Source: Spartobacteria bacterium
Lineage (GTDB): Bacteria; Verrucomicrobiota; Verrucomicrobiia; Chthoniobacterales; UBA10450
NCBI GenBank assembly: GCA_003167555.1
Contig: PMSN01000023.1
Span: forward strand, 186,001-250,000
DNA: 64,000 bases
Direction: 5' to 3'
In this document: positions 45,046-52,983 of the stretch, in pieces
Layout of the letters: each line of letters opens with the position of its first letter
Numbering within the stretch: the first letter of the stretch is position 1
Position numbers and translations under genes: made by a program
The notes under the pieces: generated by a model
The model's input: the letters and a program-made list of their open reading frames with translations, nothing else
What the model was told of the DNA's origin: nothing
Databases searched by the model: none

Positions 45046-45795
45046 ATGAAAGAGCGGCATAAGGAGATTGGCGCGGCCTTGCCGGCGGAGCTCGACGCGC
45101 TCCCGCGCCTGCGCGGATTCAGACTCCGCGGATTGGAGATGACGCGATTGGAAACTTTTATCGACGCCGCTTTCGCCTTCGCCATCTCGATGCTGGTGAT
45201 CGCCGCGCAGCAGATTCCCGACAACATCCAGGCGCTTCTGGAGGCATTCAAGAATGTGCCGACGTTCGTCTGCAGCATCGCAGTGCTCGGAATCTTCTGG
45301 CGGGGCCATTGGTTGTAGAGCCGGCGTTACGGCCTCGAAGATGGCGTCTCGATTCTGATCAGCTGGGCGATGATCGTTACGATCCTGATCCTTATCTACC
45401 CGTTGAAGTCGATTTTCGGGGCGATGTGGGACCTGCTGAGCAATGGCCGGGTGGGGCAGCCGTTCTCGCTCCACACCGCAGCGCAGGCAAGAACGCTCTT
45501 TGCGATTTACGCGCTCGGGACTATCGCCCTTTCCGCCGAAGTCCTGCTCCTCAATCTGCGGGCCTGGCAATTGCGTGAGCCGTTGCGGCTGAATAACCGG
45601 GAGAGATTGATGACGCGCGGCGAGCTGATCGGCTGGAGTATTCCGGTGAGCGTGGCGACCGTGTCGCTGGTGCTGGCGCTTACTTTGCCCGCAGGAAAAA
45701 TCTCGTGGTCGGCCTGGGTCTACTTCTCGATGGCGCTCCTGGTGCCGCTGCTGAAATTTCTCCAAAGGAAATCAGAGGCAGAACTTACAAAGTAA
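45046..45795 (+). pseudogene. TMEM175-like (DUF1211) channel gene interrupted by an amber codon
   Basis: Two same-frame segments (45046-45318 and from 45319 to 45795) together read as one 249-codon membrane protein. The start has TRLETFIDAAFAFAISMLVI, the DUF1211/TMEM175 first-helix motif, and the junction reads FWRGHWL-TAG-SRRYGLED. In the family a Trp often follows His-Trp-x at this place, so a single TGG to TAG change explains the break. The downstream part keeps normal coding composition and four more helices, so the mutation is recent, an assembly error, or read through. Intact members form K+ channels. Confidence 0.72.
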
Positions 45796-45945
45796 AAGCT
45801 AGAAACGGTCAGCTCTTGCGAGCAGCCGTCGTGTTCGAATCGAGTGAAGCGATCCATCGGGAATAGCAGAAAGGATGAAGGACGGAGTGTGCAACGTCCA
45901 ACGAAGAAGCTTGTCGTGCGGGGGAGTAGGTGACACGATCGGCCC

Positions 45946-46350
45946 ATGAACTGGATCGCGATTCTCTGCGCGGGTGCGGCCTACTGGGTGCTGGGCTTTG
46001 TCTGGTATTCGTTGCTCTTCGGCGGGATCTGGGGCGCGGAGCAAATAAAACATCGCGGCGAATCCGGCTGCGATCCGAAGAAGAGTGAATTCGCCAGCAT
46101 GTTGCTCGCGACGTTCGTCTCGAATCTCGTGGCCTCGGCGGCAATCGCGTTTCTCCTTCAGCGCACCGGAATTGTGGACGTGCCGCACGCCCTAAAGCTC
46201 GGCGCCGGCGTGGCCGTGGGATTCTGCATCACTACGTTAACGATCGTGCACGTGTGGGAGCGCAAATCCACGAAGGTCTGGATGATCGACGCGAGCTATC
46301 ATCTTGTCGGCTGCCTCACCGCCGCCGCGATCCTGGTCTCCTGGCGCTAA
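45946..46350 (+). CDS. DUF1761 family membrane protein
   Basis: 134 residues with four membrane helices. Family pattern: AAYWVLGFVWYSLLFGGIWG at the start, and later WMIDASYHLVGCLTAAAIL. Function unknown. Convergent with the next minus-strand membrane gene, with a 17-bp gap. Confidence 0.82.
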   Translation: MNWIAILCAGAAYWVLGFVWYSLLFGGIWGAEQIKHRGESGCDPKKSEFASMLLATFVSNLVASAAIAFLLQRTGIVDVPHALKLGAGVAVGFCITTLTIVHVWERKSTKVWMIDASYHLVGCLTAAAILVSWR

Positions 46351-46367
46351 CTGTCCGACCGCTGCCC

Positions 46368-46958
46368 TCAGGCGACGTTCTTCGGCAGAACGAGCGCGGC
46401 GACGAGACCGACGAAGAAGAAGCCGACGATCTGGATAAACATGTACGACGCGGTGTAGACCGTAGGAAAGCCCCACCAATTCCAATAGGAAACATTGGTC
46501 GCCATCGCCGCCAAAATCCCCGCCACTGTGACAAAGCCAAGCCGTCCGCCGAAAGTAACTAGGCGCGTTTGCGCGAGGAGAAAAACCCCAAGCAGCGCTT
46601 CGACAAGCTCGGTCGCGAATTCGATGGTCAAGAATTTCGGCATCACCATCGGTCGCGATCCCGCTGGATGATACATCAGCAGGCCCGAGGGATTCTTCTC
46701 GAGCTTCGCCTCGTAATCCTTCATCGCTGTGCTGCGCTGGGCGTGCGTCGCGTCCAGGCCAAGACCACTTCCTGGAAAGATGTAGAGCCCGGTTTTCGCG
46801 CCAATGCTGCTTTGCATGGCTGTCATCAACGCTTCGTCGTTGGGAATTTCGCCGATGCCGGCTTCGCCCAAGGGAAGGGCCATGTGCGCGATCGAGGTCC
46901 AGATAAACATGGCGATTCCACCGAGGATGCCTGCGAGAATGATACGTGTTGCTGACAT
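46368..46958 (-). CDS. membrane protein of unknown function
   Basis: 196 residues from the ATG at 46958, with a strong AGGAGG Shine-Dalgarno sequence. One N-terminal helix (IILAGILGGIAMFIWTSIAHM), then a soluble loop of about 90 residues with GLYIFPGSGLG and PMVMPKFLTIEFATEL, and then three helices at the C-terminus (VTVAGILAAMATNVSYWNWWGFP). The extracytoplasmic loop may bind something. No family recognised with certainty; close homologues are common hypotheticals. Confidence 0.75.
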   Translation of the reverse strand: MSATRIILAGILGGIAMFIWTSIAHMALPLGEAGIGEIPNDEALMTAMQSSIGAKTGLYIFPGSGLGLDATHAQRSTAMKDYEAKLEKNPSGLLMYHPAGSRPMVMPKFLTIEFATELVEALLGVFLLAQTRLVTFGGRLGFVTVAGILAAMATNVSYWNWWGFPTVYTASYMFIQIVGFFFVGLVAALVLPKNVA

Positions 46959-47021
46959 AAGTGTGCCTCCTGTTAGGTCGGCGAGTATGGGGAGAAGGCG
47001 GAGGGAAGTAAAGCGCGGTTG

Positions 47022-47053
47022 CAACGTTCCAACGAATCAACGATTCAACGCCA
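47022..47053. repeat. octad tandem repeat, unit CAACGATT-like x4
   Basis: Four phased 8-bp units starting with CAACG end 3 bp before the ATG at 47057. There is no separate Shine-Dalgarno sequence between array and start. Confidence 0.85.
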
Positions 47054-47056
47054 CTC

Positions 47057-47956
47057 ATGTTTCTCGCTGAAGAACAAGTCCGCGCGGTTTTGCGGATGGA
47101 GGAATTGATTCCGGCAATGGCCGGAACGTTGCGCGACTTGTCAGCGGGCAAGGTGCAGCAACCGATGCGAACGGTTCTGCCAGTAGCCGAACACAAAGGG
47201 TTCTTCGCGGTGATGCCCGCTTATGGCGGCGCCCTCGGGGCGAAACTGGTGACGTTCTATCCTCACAACACCGAGGTGCACACGCATCATGCGATGATCC
47301 TTCTTTTCCGTCCCGAGACGGGCGAGCCGCTTGTGACGATGGATGGGCGGTTGATCACGGAGATGCGCACCGCAGCGGTGTCGGCTGTGGCTACCGACGC
47401 ACTCGCGCGCGCCGATGCCTCGGTGCTGGCCATTCTCGGATCGGGCGTGCAGGCGCGGAGTCATCTGGAGGCGATGCGGATCGTGCGGAAGTTTCGCGAG
47501 GTGCGCGTCTGGAGTCCGCGGAATGCGCACGCGTTCGCGAAGGAATTTGATGTCCGGGCGGCAGCGTCGGCGGAGGAGGCGGTGCGTGGCGCGGACGTGA
47601 TCGTGGTGGCGACAGCCGCGACCACACCCGTGCTGATGGGTGAGTGGTTGTCGCCGGGGGCGCACATCAACGCCGTCGGCGCGACGCGACCGGATTGGCG
47701 CGAACTGGATGACGCGATCCTGCGCCGGGCGCGCATTTACGTGGAAGCGCGGGAAGCAGCCATGAAAGAATCGGGCGACATTATTGCGGCGGGTAATATT
47801 TTCGCCGAGATCGGCGAAGTAGTGGCGGGAACGAAGAGTGGGCGGAAGTCGGAGGAAGAGATCACGCTCTTCAAATCGGTTGGGGTGGCGGTGGAAGATA
47901 TCGTGGCGGCCGATTTGGTTTGGCGGCGCACGAGAGCGCGGCAAGACAACGCGTAA
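47057..47956 (+). CDS. ornithine cyclodeaminase / mu-crystallin family protein
   Basis: 299 residues. NAD(P)-dependent family that includes ornithine and alanine dehydrogenases and imine reductases. Seen: the substrate-binding MPAYGGALGAKLVTFYP, LVTMDGRLITEMRTAAVSAVA and the Rossmann motif LGSGVQARSHLEAM at about 127-140, with an Arg/Ser pair after strand 2 (WSPRNAHAF). C-terminal ITLFKSVGVAVEDI is characteristic. The exact substrate (ornithine, proline precursor or another amino acid) is unclear. It starts 3 bp after an octad array. Confidence 0.92.
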   Translation: MFLAEEQVRAVLRMEELIPAMAGTLRDLSAGKVQQPMRTVLPVAEHKGFFAVMPAYGGALGAKLVTFYPHNTEVHTHHAMILLFRPETGEPLVTMDGRLITEMRTAAVSAVATDALARADASVLAILGSGVQARSHLEAMRIVRKFREVRVWSPRNAHAFAKEFDVRAAASAEEAVRGADVIVVATAATTPVLMGEWLSPGAHINAVGATRPDWRELDDAILRRARIYVEAREAAMKESGDIIAAGNIFAEIGEVVAGTKSGRKSEEEITLFKSVGVAVEDIVAADLVWRRTRARQDNA

Positions 47957-48038
47957 CGCCCCTTTTGGTTGGACATCTGCCAGGTTCGTTTAGTAAGACG
48001 CTCAGTAAGTGAGCTGAAGGTCGCTGTTACAAATAATT

Positions 48039-48509
48039 ATGTGGAACCTGTCTCTACCCTGGTGGGAATTCATCATCCGCGGGCTGATCGTTTACATCTT
48101 CCTGATCATGCTTCTTCGCTTAACCGGGAAGCGGCAGATCGGACAAATGGCGCCGTTCGACCTCGTGCTGCTCCTCGTTCTCAGCAATGCGGTCCAGAAC
48201 GCCATGAACGGCGGCGACAACTCGGTGCTGTCCGGAATCATTTCCGCGGTCACGCTGGTGGCGGTCAACTGGCTGGTGGGCCTGTTGACTTACAAGAGCA
48301 AGAGAATGGAAGCGTTGGTGGAGGGCCGGCCGGAAGTGCTCATTCATAACGGGAAGCTTTTCGAAAAGGCATTGAAGCACACGATGATCACGCACCATGA
48401 GTTGATGACGGCTTTGCGCGCGGCCGGGTGCTCGGAGGTGCACGATGTTCATGCGGCCATGCTGGAGACGGACGGATCGATCAGCGTGATCCCGAAGAGC
48501 AAGGGGTAG
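48039..48509 (+). CDS. DUF421 (YetF-like) membrane protein
   Basis: 156 residues. Three N-terminal helices, then a short cytoplasmic domain. DUF421 pattern: RGLIVYIFLIMLLRLTGKRQIGQM, then DLVLLLVLSNAVQNAM and a C-terminal EGRPEVLIHNGKLFEKALK and LMTALRAAGC. It is shorter than Bacillus YetF but is a normal short member. Function not established. Confidence 0.88.
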   Translation: MWNLSLPWWEFIIRGLIVYIFLIMLLRLTGKRQIGQMAPFDLVLLLVLSNAVQNAMNGGDNSVLSGIISAVTLVAVNWLVGLLTYKSKRMEALVEGRPEVLIHNGKLFEKALKHTMITHHELMTALRAAGCSEVHDVHAAMLETDGSISVIPKSKG

Positions 48510-48514
48510 GTCGC

Positions 48515-48751
48515 CTAGCTGAGCCGGAAACGCTCCATCAATTGCTGGCGGAGATCGTTCTGGATTTCCGGGCGCAGCCGGCTGAGGACTTTTTCACGCC
48601 GCTCGGGATCCATCGCCACCAGTTCGCGCAGGAATTTGTCGCGGGTCCTCCTTTTTTCGTAACGCGTCCAGGCCACGCCGGCAGCGAGAAGAGCGCAGAT
48701 CACCCAGAGGGCTACTGAGGTTCCCGTGGTGATCGCGAGCGTCGAGGACAT
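48515..48751 (-). CDS. small single-helix membrane protein
   Basis: 78 residues: a membrane helix at about 10-28 (TSVALWVICALLAAGVAW), then a strongly charged cytoplasmic helix (KRRTRDKFLRELVAMDPERREKVLSRLRPEI at about 33-63). Good coding composition. Family unknown. Convergent with DUF421 and directly followed upstream by a small lipoprotein gene. Confidence 0.68.
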   Translation of the reverse strand: MSSTLAITTGTSVALWVICALLAAGVAWTRYEKRRTRDKFLRELVAMDPERREKVLSRLRPEIQNDLRQQLMERFRLS

Positions 48752-48769
48752 TTAGTGAATGAGGGAGAC

Positions 48770-48919
48770 CTAACGACTGTCGGTCGGCCCACGCGGACCC
48801 TGGGCTGAGGTAATGCCGACGCTGGTATCGGTGGAAGCGCAGCCGCTCGGAAGAAGCAGAGAAACGAAAGCAAGAATAACAAGGGCGGCGAGTGAAGAGA
48901 TGCGAGTGACAGGAGCCAT
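48770..48919 (-). CDS. small lipoprotein
   Basis: 49 residues from the ATG at 48919; an upstream ATG at 48955 adds 12 residues. Signal peptide with lipobox LPSGC (Cys27) and a 22-residue mature tail (ASTDTSVGITSAQGPRGP). Spacing to the membrane-protein gene downstream is 18 bp, so the two may be co-transcribed. Function unknown. Confidence 0.55.
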   Translation of the reverse strand: MAPVTRISSLAALVILAFVSLLLPSGCASTDTSVGITSAQGPRGPTDSR

Positions 48920-48945
48920 CCAACTGAGTTTGAGAAAAACAAAGA

Positions 48946-48981
48946 CGCGTGACAAGCGGCGAGTGACAAGAGAACGAGTGA
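48946..48981. repeat. heptad tandem repeat, unit TCACTYG-like (minus strand)
   Basis: On the minus strand about five units with TCACTCG as the best-kept form, close to the unit at 2373. It lies just past the pectinesterase stop. One spacer unit is 8 bp. Confidence 0.6.
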
Positions 48982-48988
48982 GAACGTC

Positions 48989-50941
48989 TCAGCGTCCCAG
49001 ATTGTATACTTCGATAAGACCAATGCCGGTGCCGCCGCTGCGGCCGGCGAGGACTGCCGTATAGGGACCGGCCGGAAGCGACGCGACGATAGCCGATTCC
49101 CGATCGTCGGCGGGCGGAATGCCTGTCGCTTCGATTTCCGCTTGCTGCGCGTCCTTCCAGTTATCGTTAAAGGCAATCGCGACGCCATTGCCGTCGTGCA
49201 ATTCCACGGTGGGATCCGCGAGCGCTTCATCGATCCCCGCTGCCGCCAGCGATGGGCCAATGGCACGAACGATTATTCTCGAGCCCTCGCTTCCACCCGC
49301 GAGAATAAATCCCGCGATCATTACGTGATCGCCGCCAGTGATGAAACCGCGCGTGCTGATGTTGGCCAGTTGCGTGGTACTCGCGCCACTCAAATCGTAA
49401 ACTTCGACGAGCGCGACACCAGTGGTAGCGCGCCGGCCTTTGACAATGGCGGTGTAGGCGCCCGGCGAAAGCGTCGCGAGGATGGCCGCTTCGTGATCGT
49501 CGGAGGGAGGAATACCGGTGGCGATGATTTCCTCTGCCTGGGAAAATCTCCAATTGTTGTTAAGTGCAATGCGACTGCCATCCGCCGCGCGCAGATCCAG
49601 GATGGGATCCGCGAGCGCGTCAGCGATATCGGCGTTCTCCAACGACGGCCCGATGGCTCTCAGTAACACTTGCTTCGGAGCGCTGCCGGTCAGGATGAAA
49701 CCGGCGATGAGGACGTTGTCGCCGGTCTGAACTTCGAGGCGTGTCGAGATATTGAGCGCTTGAGACGGCGCGCCCGGCCCGGTCGGAAGAAGCGCAAGCT
49801 GCGCGATGGGATTCCACGGATCGCCTTGGCTCTCGTAAACGCTTCCGCTCGTCTCGGGTTGCGTGCTCGAGTCCCAAAAACTGCCGGGACCGAAGATGTG
49901 CTCGAGAGTGTAATTCCCCGCCTGCTCCTCCGTCATCGGATCTGTCCATGAGACGCGGCCATTGGGTGTGCCGTCGCCGTCACTGTCCGCAAGTGGATTG
50001 CCGTTTAGATCCGTGCTGCCAAACTCAGAGAACCGGGTGAGCGGATCGCGATTGACCGTCGGATCGACGCCGGGCATTCCGGTATCGTCCCAAGGATCCC
50101 AGCCAGCGGAAATAATGTGATGGCCCATCCTCGTGCGAATGAATGTCACGCTGGACATCGTCACCGGGTCCCACCATTCCCAGGGCCGGCCGAGAAACAC
50201 CGTGTCGGGTAGCGCCGTTGTGTGATCGTCGCCAGGTTGGCGGTCGATTCCCGGCACAAGTGCGCAATCGAGGAAAACCAATCCATTAGCCGTCGTCCGT
50301 TTCGTGTTGGCGGCCGTGATCCAGCCAAGGTCGGTGCTCTCGATCGTGCAATGGTCGAAGACGGCCGTCGCGTCGCCGAAAATAAAATCGGTGTCTCCCG
50401 TGATGAAACTATCGCGAAAGTATTGCCGCGACATTTCGTCGACCATCAAGGTGTCCTGATAACCGAGAAACCGAACGTTATCGAAAATGACGCGGTCGGC
50501 AGCCGATCGCACCGCGACCGCTGCCGTCACATTCTTGTCCGGGATGGAATTTTCAAACGTCACGTTCCGCGCCATGAACGCGGTGGCGCCATCTTGGATC
50601 TCGAGGACCTGACCCCAGGTAAACTGGTTGCCGGACCCAATCATCCGGGAGAAAACGATCGTCGTCGTGTCCGGCGAAGGACCGGTGCCGATGAAGCTGA
50701 TGTACGGCTTGTCGACCGTGACGATCTCGTGGTAAGTGCCCGGCGCGATAAAAATGTTGGCGCGGTTGAATTCACTCTGGCCGGCCACGGCATCCACGGC
50801 GGCCTGCACGGTGGGGTAGGAATTTCCGCTCGGATTGACGGAGTAATCAGTCGCGCTGGCCCTGCTGAGCGCGGCGAGCAGCGACGCCACTAAAAGTAGC
50901 GACCCTGCTCCGTCGACCTTCCTGGGGGATCGGCGACACAT
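48989..50941 (-). CDS. pectinesterase (CE8) with tandem C-terminal module
   Basis: 650 residues with a signal peptide (about 1-30). Residues about 31-330 form a right-handed beta-helix of carbohydrate esterase family 8: catalytic acid Asp163 in GYQDTL, nucleophile Asp185 in GDTDFIFGDA, and FLGRPWEWW with the Arg/Trp pair that binds galacturonate. It demethylates pectin. A short linker leads to two copies of the 130-residue module (about 405-650; ALNISTRLEVQTGDNV and LANISTRGFITGGDHV) shared with three other exported proteins here. Suggests growth on plant cell-wall pectin. No pectate lyase is in the window. Confidence 0.94.
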   Translation of the reverse strand: MCRRSPRKVDGAGSLLLVASLLAALSRASATDYSVNPSGNSYPTVQAAVDAVAGQSEFNRANIFIAPGTYHEIVTVDKPYISFIGTGPSPDTTTIVFSRMIGSGNQFTWGQVLEIQDGATAFMARNVTFENSIPDKNVTAAVAVRSAADRVIFDNVRFLGYQDTLMVDEMSRQYFRDSFITGDTDFIFGDATAVFDHCTIESTDLGWITAANTKRTTANGLVFLDCALVPGIDRQPGDDHTTALPDTVFLGRPWEWWDPVTMSSVTFIRTRMGHHIISAGWDPWDDTGMPGVDPTVNRDPLTRFSEFGSTDLNGNPLADSDGDGTPNGRVSWTDPMTEEQAGNYTLEHIFGPGSFWDSSTQPETSGSVYESQGDPWNPIAQLALLPTGPGAPSQALNISTRLEVQTGDNVLIAGFILTGSAPKQVLLRAIGPSLENADIADALADPILDLRAADGSRIALNNNWRFSQAEEIIATGIPPSDDHEAAILATLSPGAYTAIVKGRRATTGVALVEVYDLSGASTTQLANISTRGFITGGDHVMIAGFILAGGSEGSRIIVRAIGPSLAAAGIDEALADPTVELHDGNGVAIAFNDNWKDAQQAEIEATGIPPADDRESAIVASLPAGPYTAVLAGRSGGTGIGLIEVYNLGR

Positions 50942-51153
50942 CGAAGGTTCAACCCTTTCCGTGCCTGCGAGTTTCGAAATTTCTCGGCGTAAAACAAACC
51001 AAAAAATTCAACGCGAAAATTCCGCCCGTAATCATAATTCAGTCGAATTCGACGCTCACCCTCGCTGTGGGGTTCGAATCAATAGGAGAAACCTGCGCTT
51101 GTTTGATCACCAGGCGATTGATTGACTTAAGGACCTCGGAAAAATTCCGGCCC

Positions 51154-52935
51154 ATGGAACATAAAATATTTCTCGGCAAATACCGCGTCTCCCTCGACGA
51201 ACTCGAGAGTCCAACGGAGCTGCGCGATCATCCGCTTCTTCTCGAGGCGGAGGACACCGTTGCGGAGAAAAAAGTAAGTTTGAAACTGGTCCCGGCCGCG
51301 TTGCTCAAGCCGGCGGTGCTGGAACAACTCACCGCAGAAGCAGCCGCCGCGAAGAAGCTCAATCACATCAACATCCCGGCGCTGCTCGATTTCGGGATCG
51401 AGGACGACCAGCTCGTTTATGTCACGGAATACATCGACGGCACCAGCGCGGAAGAATGGGTGAACAGCCACGGCCCCATGCCGACGGGCGCGACTTTGCG
51501 TATCGGTTTACAGGTCGTGAGCGCATTGGGCGCCGCCGCGTTTCAGAAAATTTCTCATCACGCAATTAATCCCGGCAACGTCATCCTCGTCCCCGGCCAG
51601 ACGGCGGAAGGCGATTGGCCGCTGGTGAAAGTGCTGGACTTCGTCGGCGTCGCGCCCGCAGCCCTCGGCACAGACGTGGACGTGGCCGCATTCGACAGAT
51701 CGACGCATTACACGAGCCCCGAGCAATTGAAGCAAGGCACGGTCGATTTCCGGTCGGAGATTTATTCGCTCGGCTGCACGATGTGGTTTCTCCTCACGGG
51801 CGCCCCGCCTTTGATGGTGGCGAAAGGTCCGGTGGCGCTGCATCAAACGAACCTCGGTCTGGCAGTCGACAAGTTGCACGGCATGCCGAAACGCGTGCGG
51901 CGATTACTCGCGCAAATGTTGTCCGCCGATCGGGAGGCGCGGCCGCATGATCCGCTCGGATTCTACCGCCAAATTCAGGAGTGCCTCGCGCAAGTGGATC
52001 GGCGGGAGACAATGGCGCGGCGGTTCGGAACTCCGTTGCTGTCGCGCAAAGCAGCGTTCCCGAATCAGGCGCGCCGGCGAATTGGGAGGAAGACTCTCGC
52101 GCTCGCCGCAGTCCTTATCGCGCTTGGCGCCGTCGCCGCGTTGGTTTTGCCCGCATATCTTCATCACAAGCGAGTCGTCCAAGCCGAGGAACCGATCGGT
52201 GTGCCAATCGGCGTTCCGGACGCTGTCGCTTCGGCCACGCCAGGGACGGCGGCAAACGCGTCTCTGCAAATTCAAACGCAGCCGCTAGGTGGACCTGTGG
52301 ATTCGGCAAAGACTGAGACTGCGAGCAACGACTCCGCCGCGGTTGTTTCGCGAAACGAAGTTACGCCGCCAGTCCAGCCCGCGCCTGTTGCGCCAACCGA
52401 GGCCGCGACTGCTCCGCCCACCGTCGCAGCAGCGCCGCCACCTCCGTCTCCGAATGCGCCGGTTGTCGAATCAAAATCCAAGGCGCCCAAGACAACCGCT
52501 CCGACATCGCAGACTGAATCCGCTTCGGTTATTTCCAAAGCAGAAACCGAGGCGGCAACGAATGGAGACGAACCGCTCCCCGCGCGCGCCGTTGCGCCGG
52601 AGGTAAGACGCGCAGAGCCGGCGCCCCCTTCTGAGGGACCTGAAGAAGCAGTGCAATCGCCCCGCACCGAGAAACCGAAGGAAGCGGAGCCAAAGGTTGT
52701 CGCGAAAGCGCGATCGAAGAAGAGCGAGACCCCCGCGAAATCGTCGCGCAGAGCCCCAAAGGAAACGGAACCCGACGCGGCGGAGCGTGAAGCCGAATCG
52801 GACGCTCAAATGTCGCCGGTTCCGCGCGGATCGATGCGGGCGAAATTTGTCGGTGTGACCGCGGATGGTCAGTGGATGCTCATGCTGCCATCACGCAAAG
52901 TCGTCGTTGTCCCGCCGCCGCCCTCGTACCCGTAA
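51154..52935 (+). CDS. membrane-anchored protein kinase-like protein, probable pseudokinase
   Basis: 593 residues from the ATG at 51154; an upstream TTG/ATG extension lacks similarity. Residues 1-290 show a Hanks-type kinase fold: a Lys at residue 44 (SLK) in the VAIK position, YVTEYIDGTSAEEWV hinge, YTSPEQLKQGTVDFRSEIYSLGC activation end. Catalytic loop His-Arg-Asp-x-Lys-Pro-x-Asn is changed to HHAINPGN (135-142), losing the catalytic Asp and Lys, and Asp-Phe-Gly reads DFV (162-164). No glycine-rich loop is seen. A membrane helix at about 310-335 is followed by about 250 residues of Pro/Ala/Lys/Glu-rich sequence outside. Probably binds but does not phosphorylate. Confidence 0.85.
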   Translation: MEHKIFLGKYRVSLDELESPTELRDHPLLLEAEDTVAEKKVSLKLVPAALLKPAVLEQLTAEAAAAKKLNHINIPALLDFGIEDDQLVYVTEYIDGTSAEEWVNSHGPMPTGATLRIGLQVVSALGAAAFQKISHHAINPGNVILVPGQTAEGDWPLVKVLDFVGVAPAALGTDVDVAAFDRSTHYTSPEQLKQGTVDFRSEIYSLGCTMWFLLTGAPPLMVAKGPVALHQTNLGLAVDKLHGMPKRVRRLLAQMLSADREARPHDPLGFYRQIQECLAQVDRRETMARRFGTPLLSRKAAFPNQARRRIGRKTLALAAVLIALGAVAALVLPAYLHHKRVVQAEEPIGVPIGVPDAVASATPGTAANASLQIQTQPLGGPVDSAKTETASNDSAAVVSRNEVTPPVQPAPVAPTEAATAPPTVAAAPPPPSPNAPVVESKSKAPKTTAPTSQTESASVISKAETEAATNGDEPLPARAVAPEVRRAEPAPPSEGPEEAVQSPRTEKPKEAEPKVVAKARSKKSETPAKSSRRAPKETEPDAAEREAESDAQMSPVPRGSMRAKFVGVTADGQWMLMLPSRKVVVVPPPPSYP

Positions 52936-52941
52936 GGTCGA

Positions 52942-52972
52942 GTAGGGGCGATTGACCTCAATCGCCCGCGCC
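52942..52972. repeat. small palindromic GTAGGGGCGATT element
   Basis: AGGGGCGATTGA and TCAATCGCCCG arms facing each other in the 48-bp gap between convergent genes. Could form a hairpin terminator for either strand. Confidence 0.5.
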
Positions 52973-52983
52973 TTGCATTGTCC

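Noticed and set aside
51060-51100. GGGTTCGAATC word resembling a tRNA T-loop
   Set aside because: No acceptor-stem pairing or anticodon arm could be placed around it.
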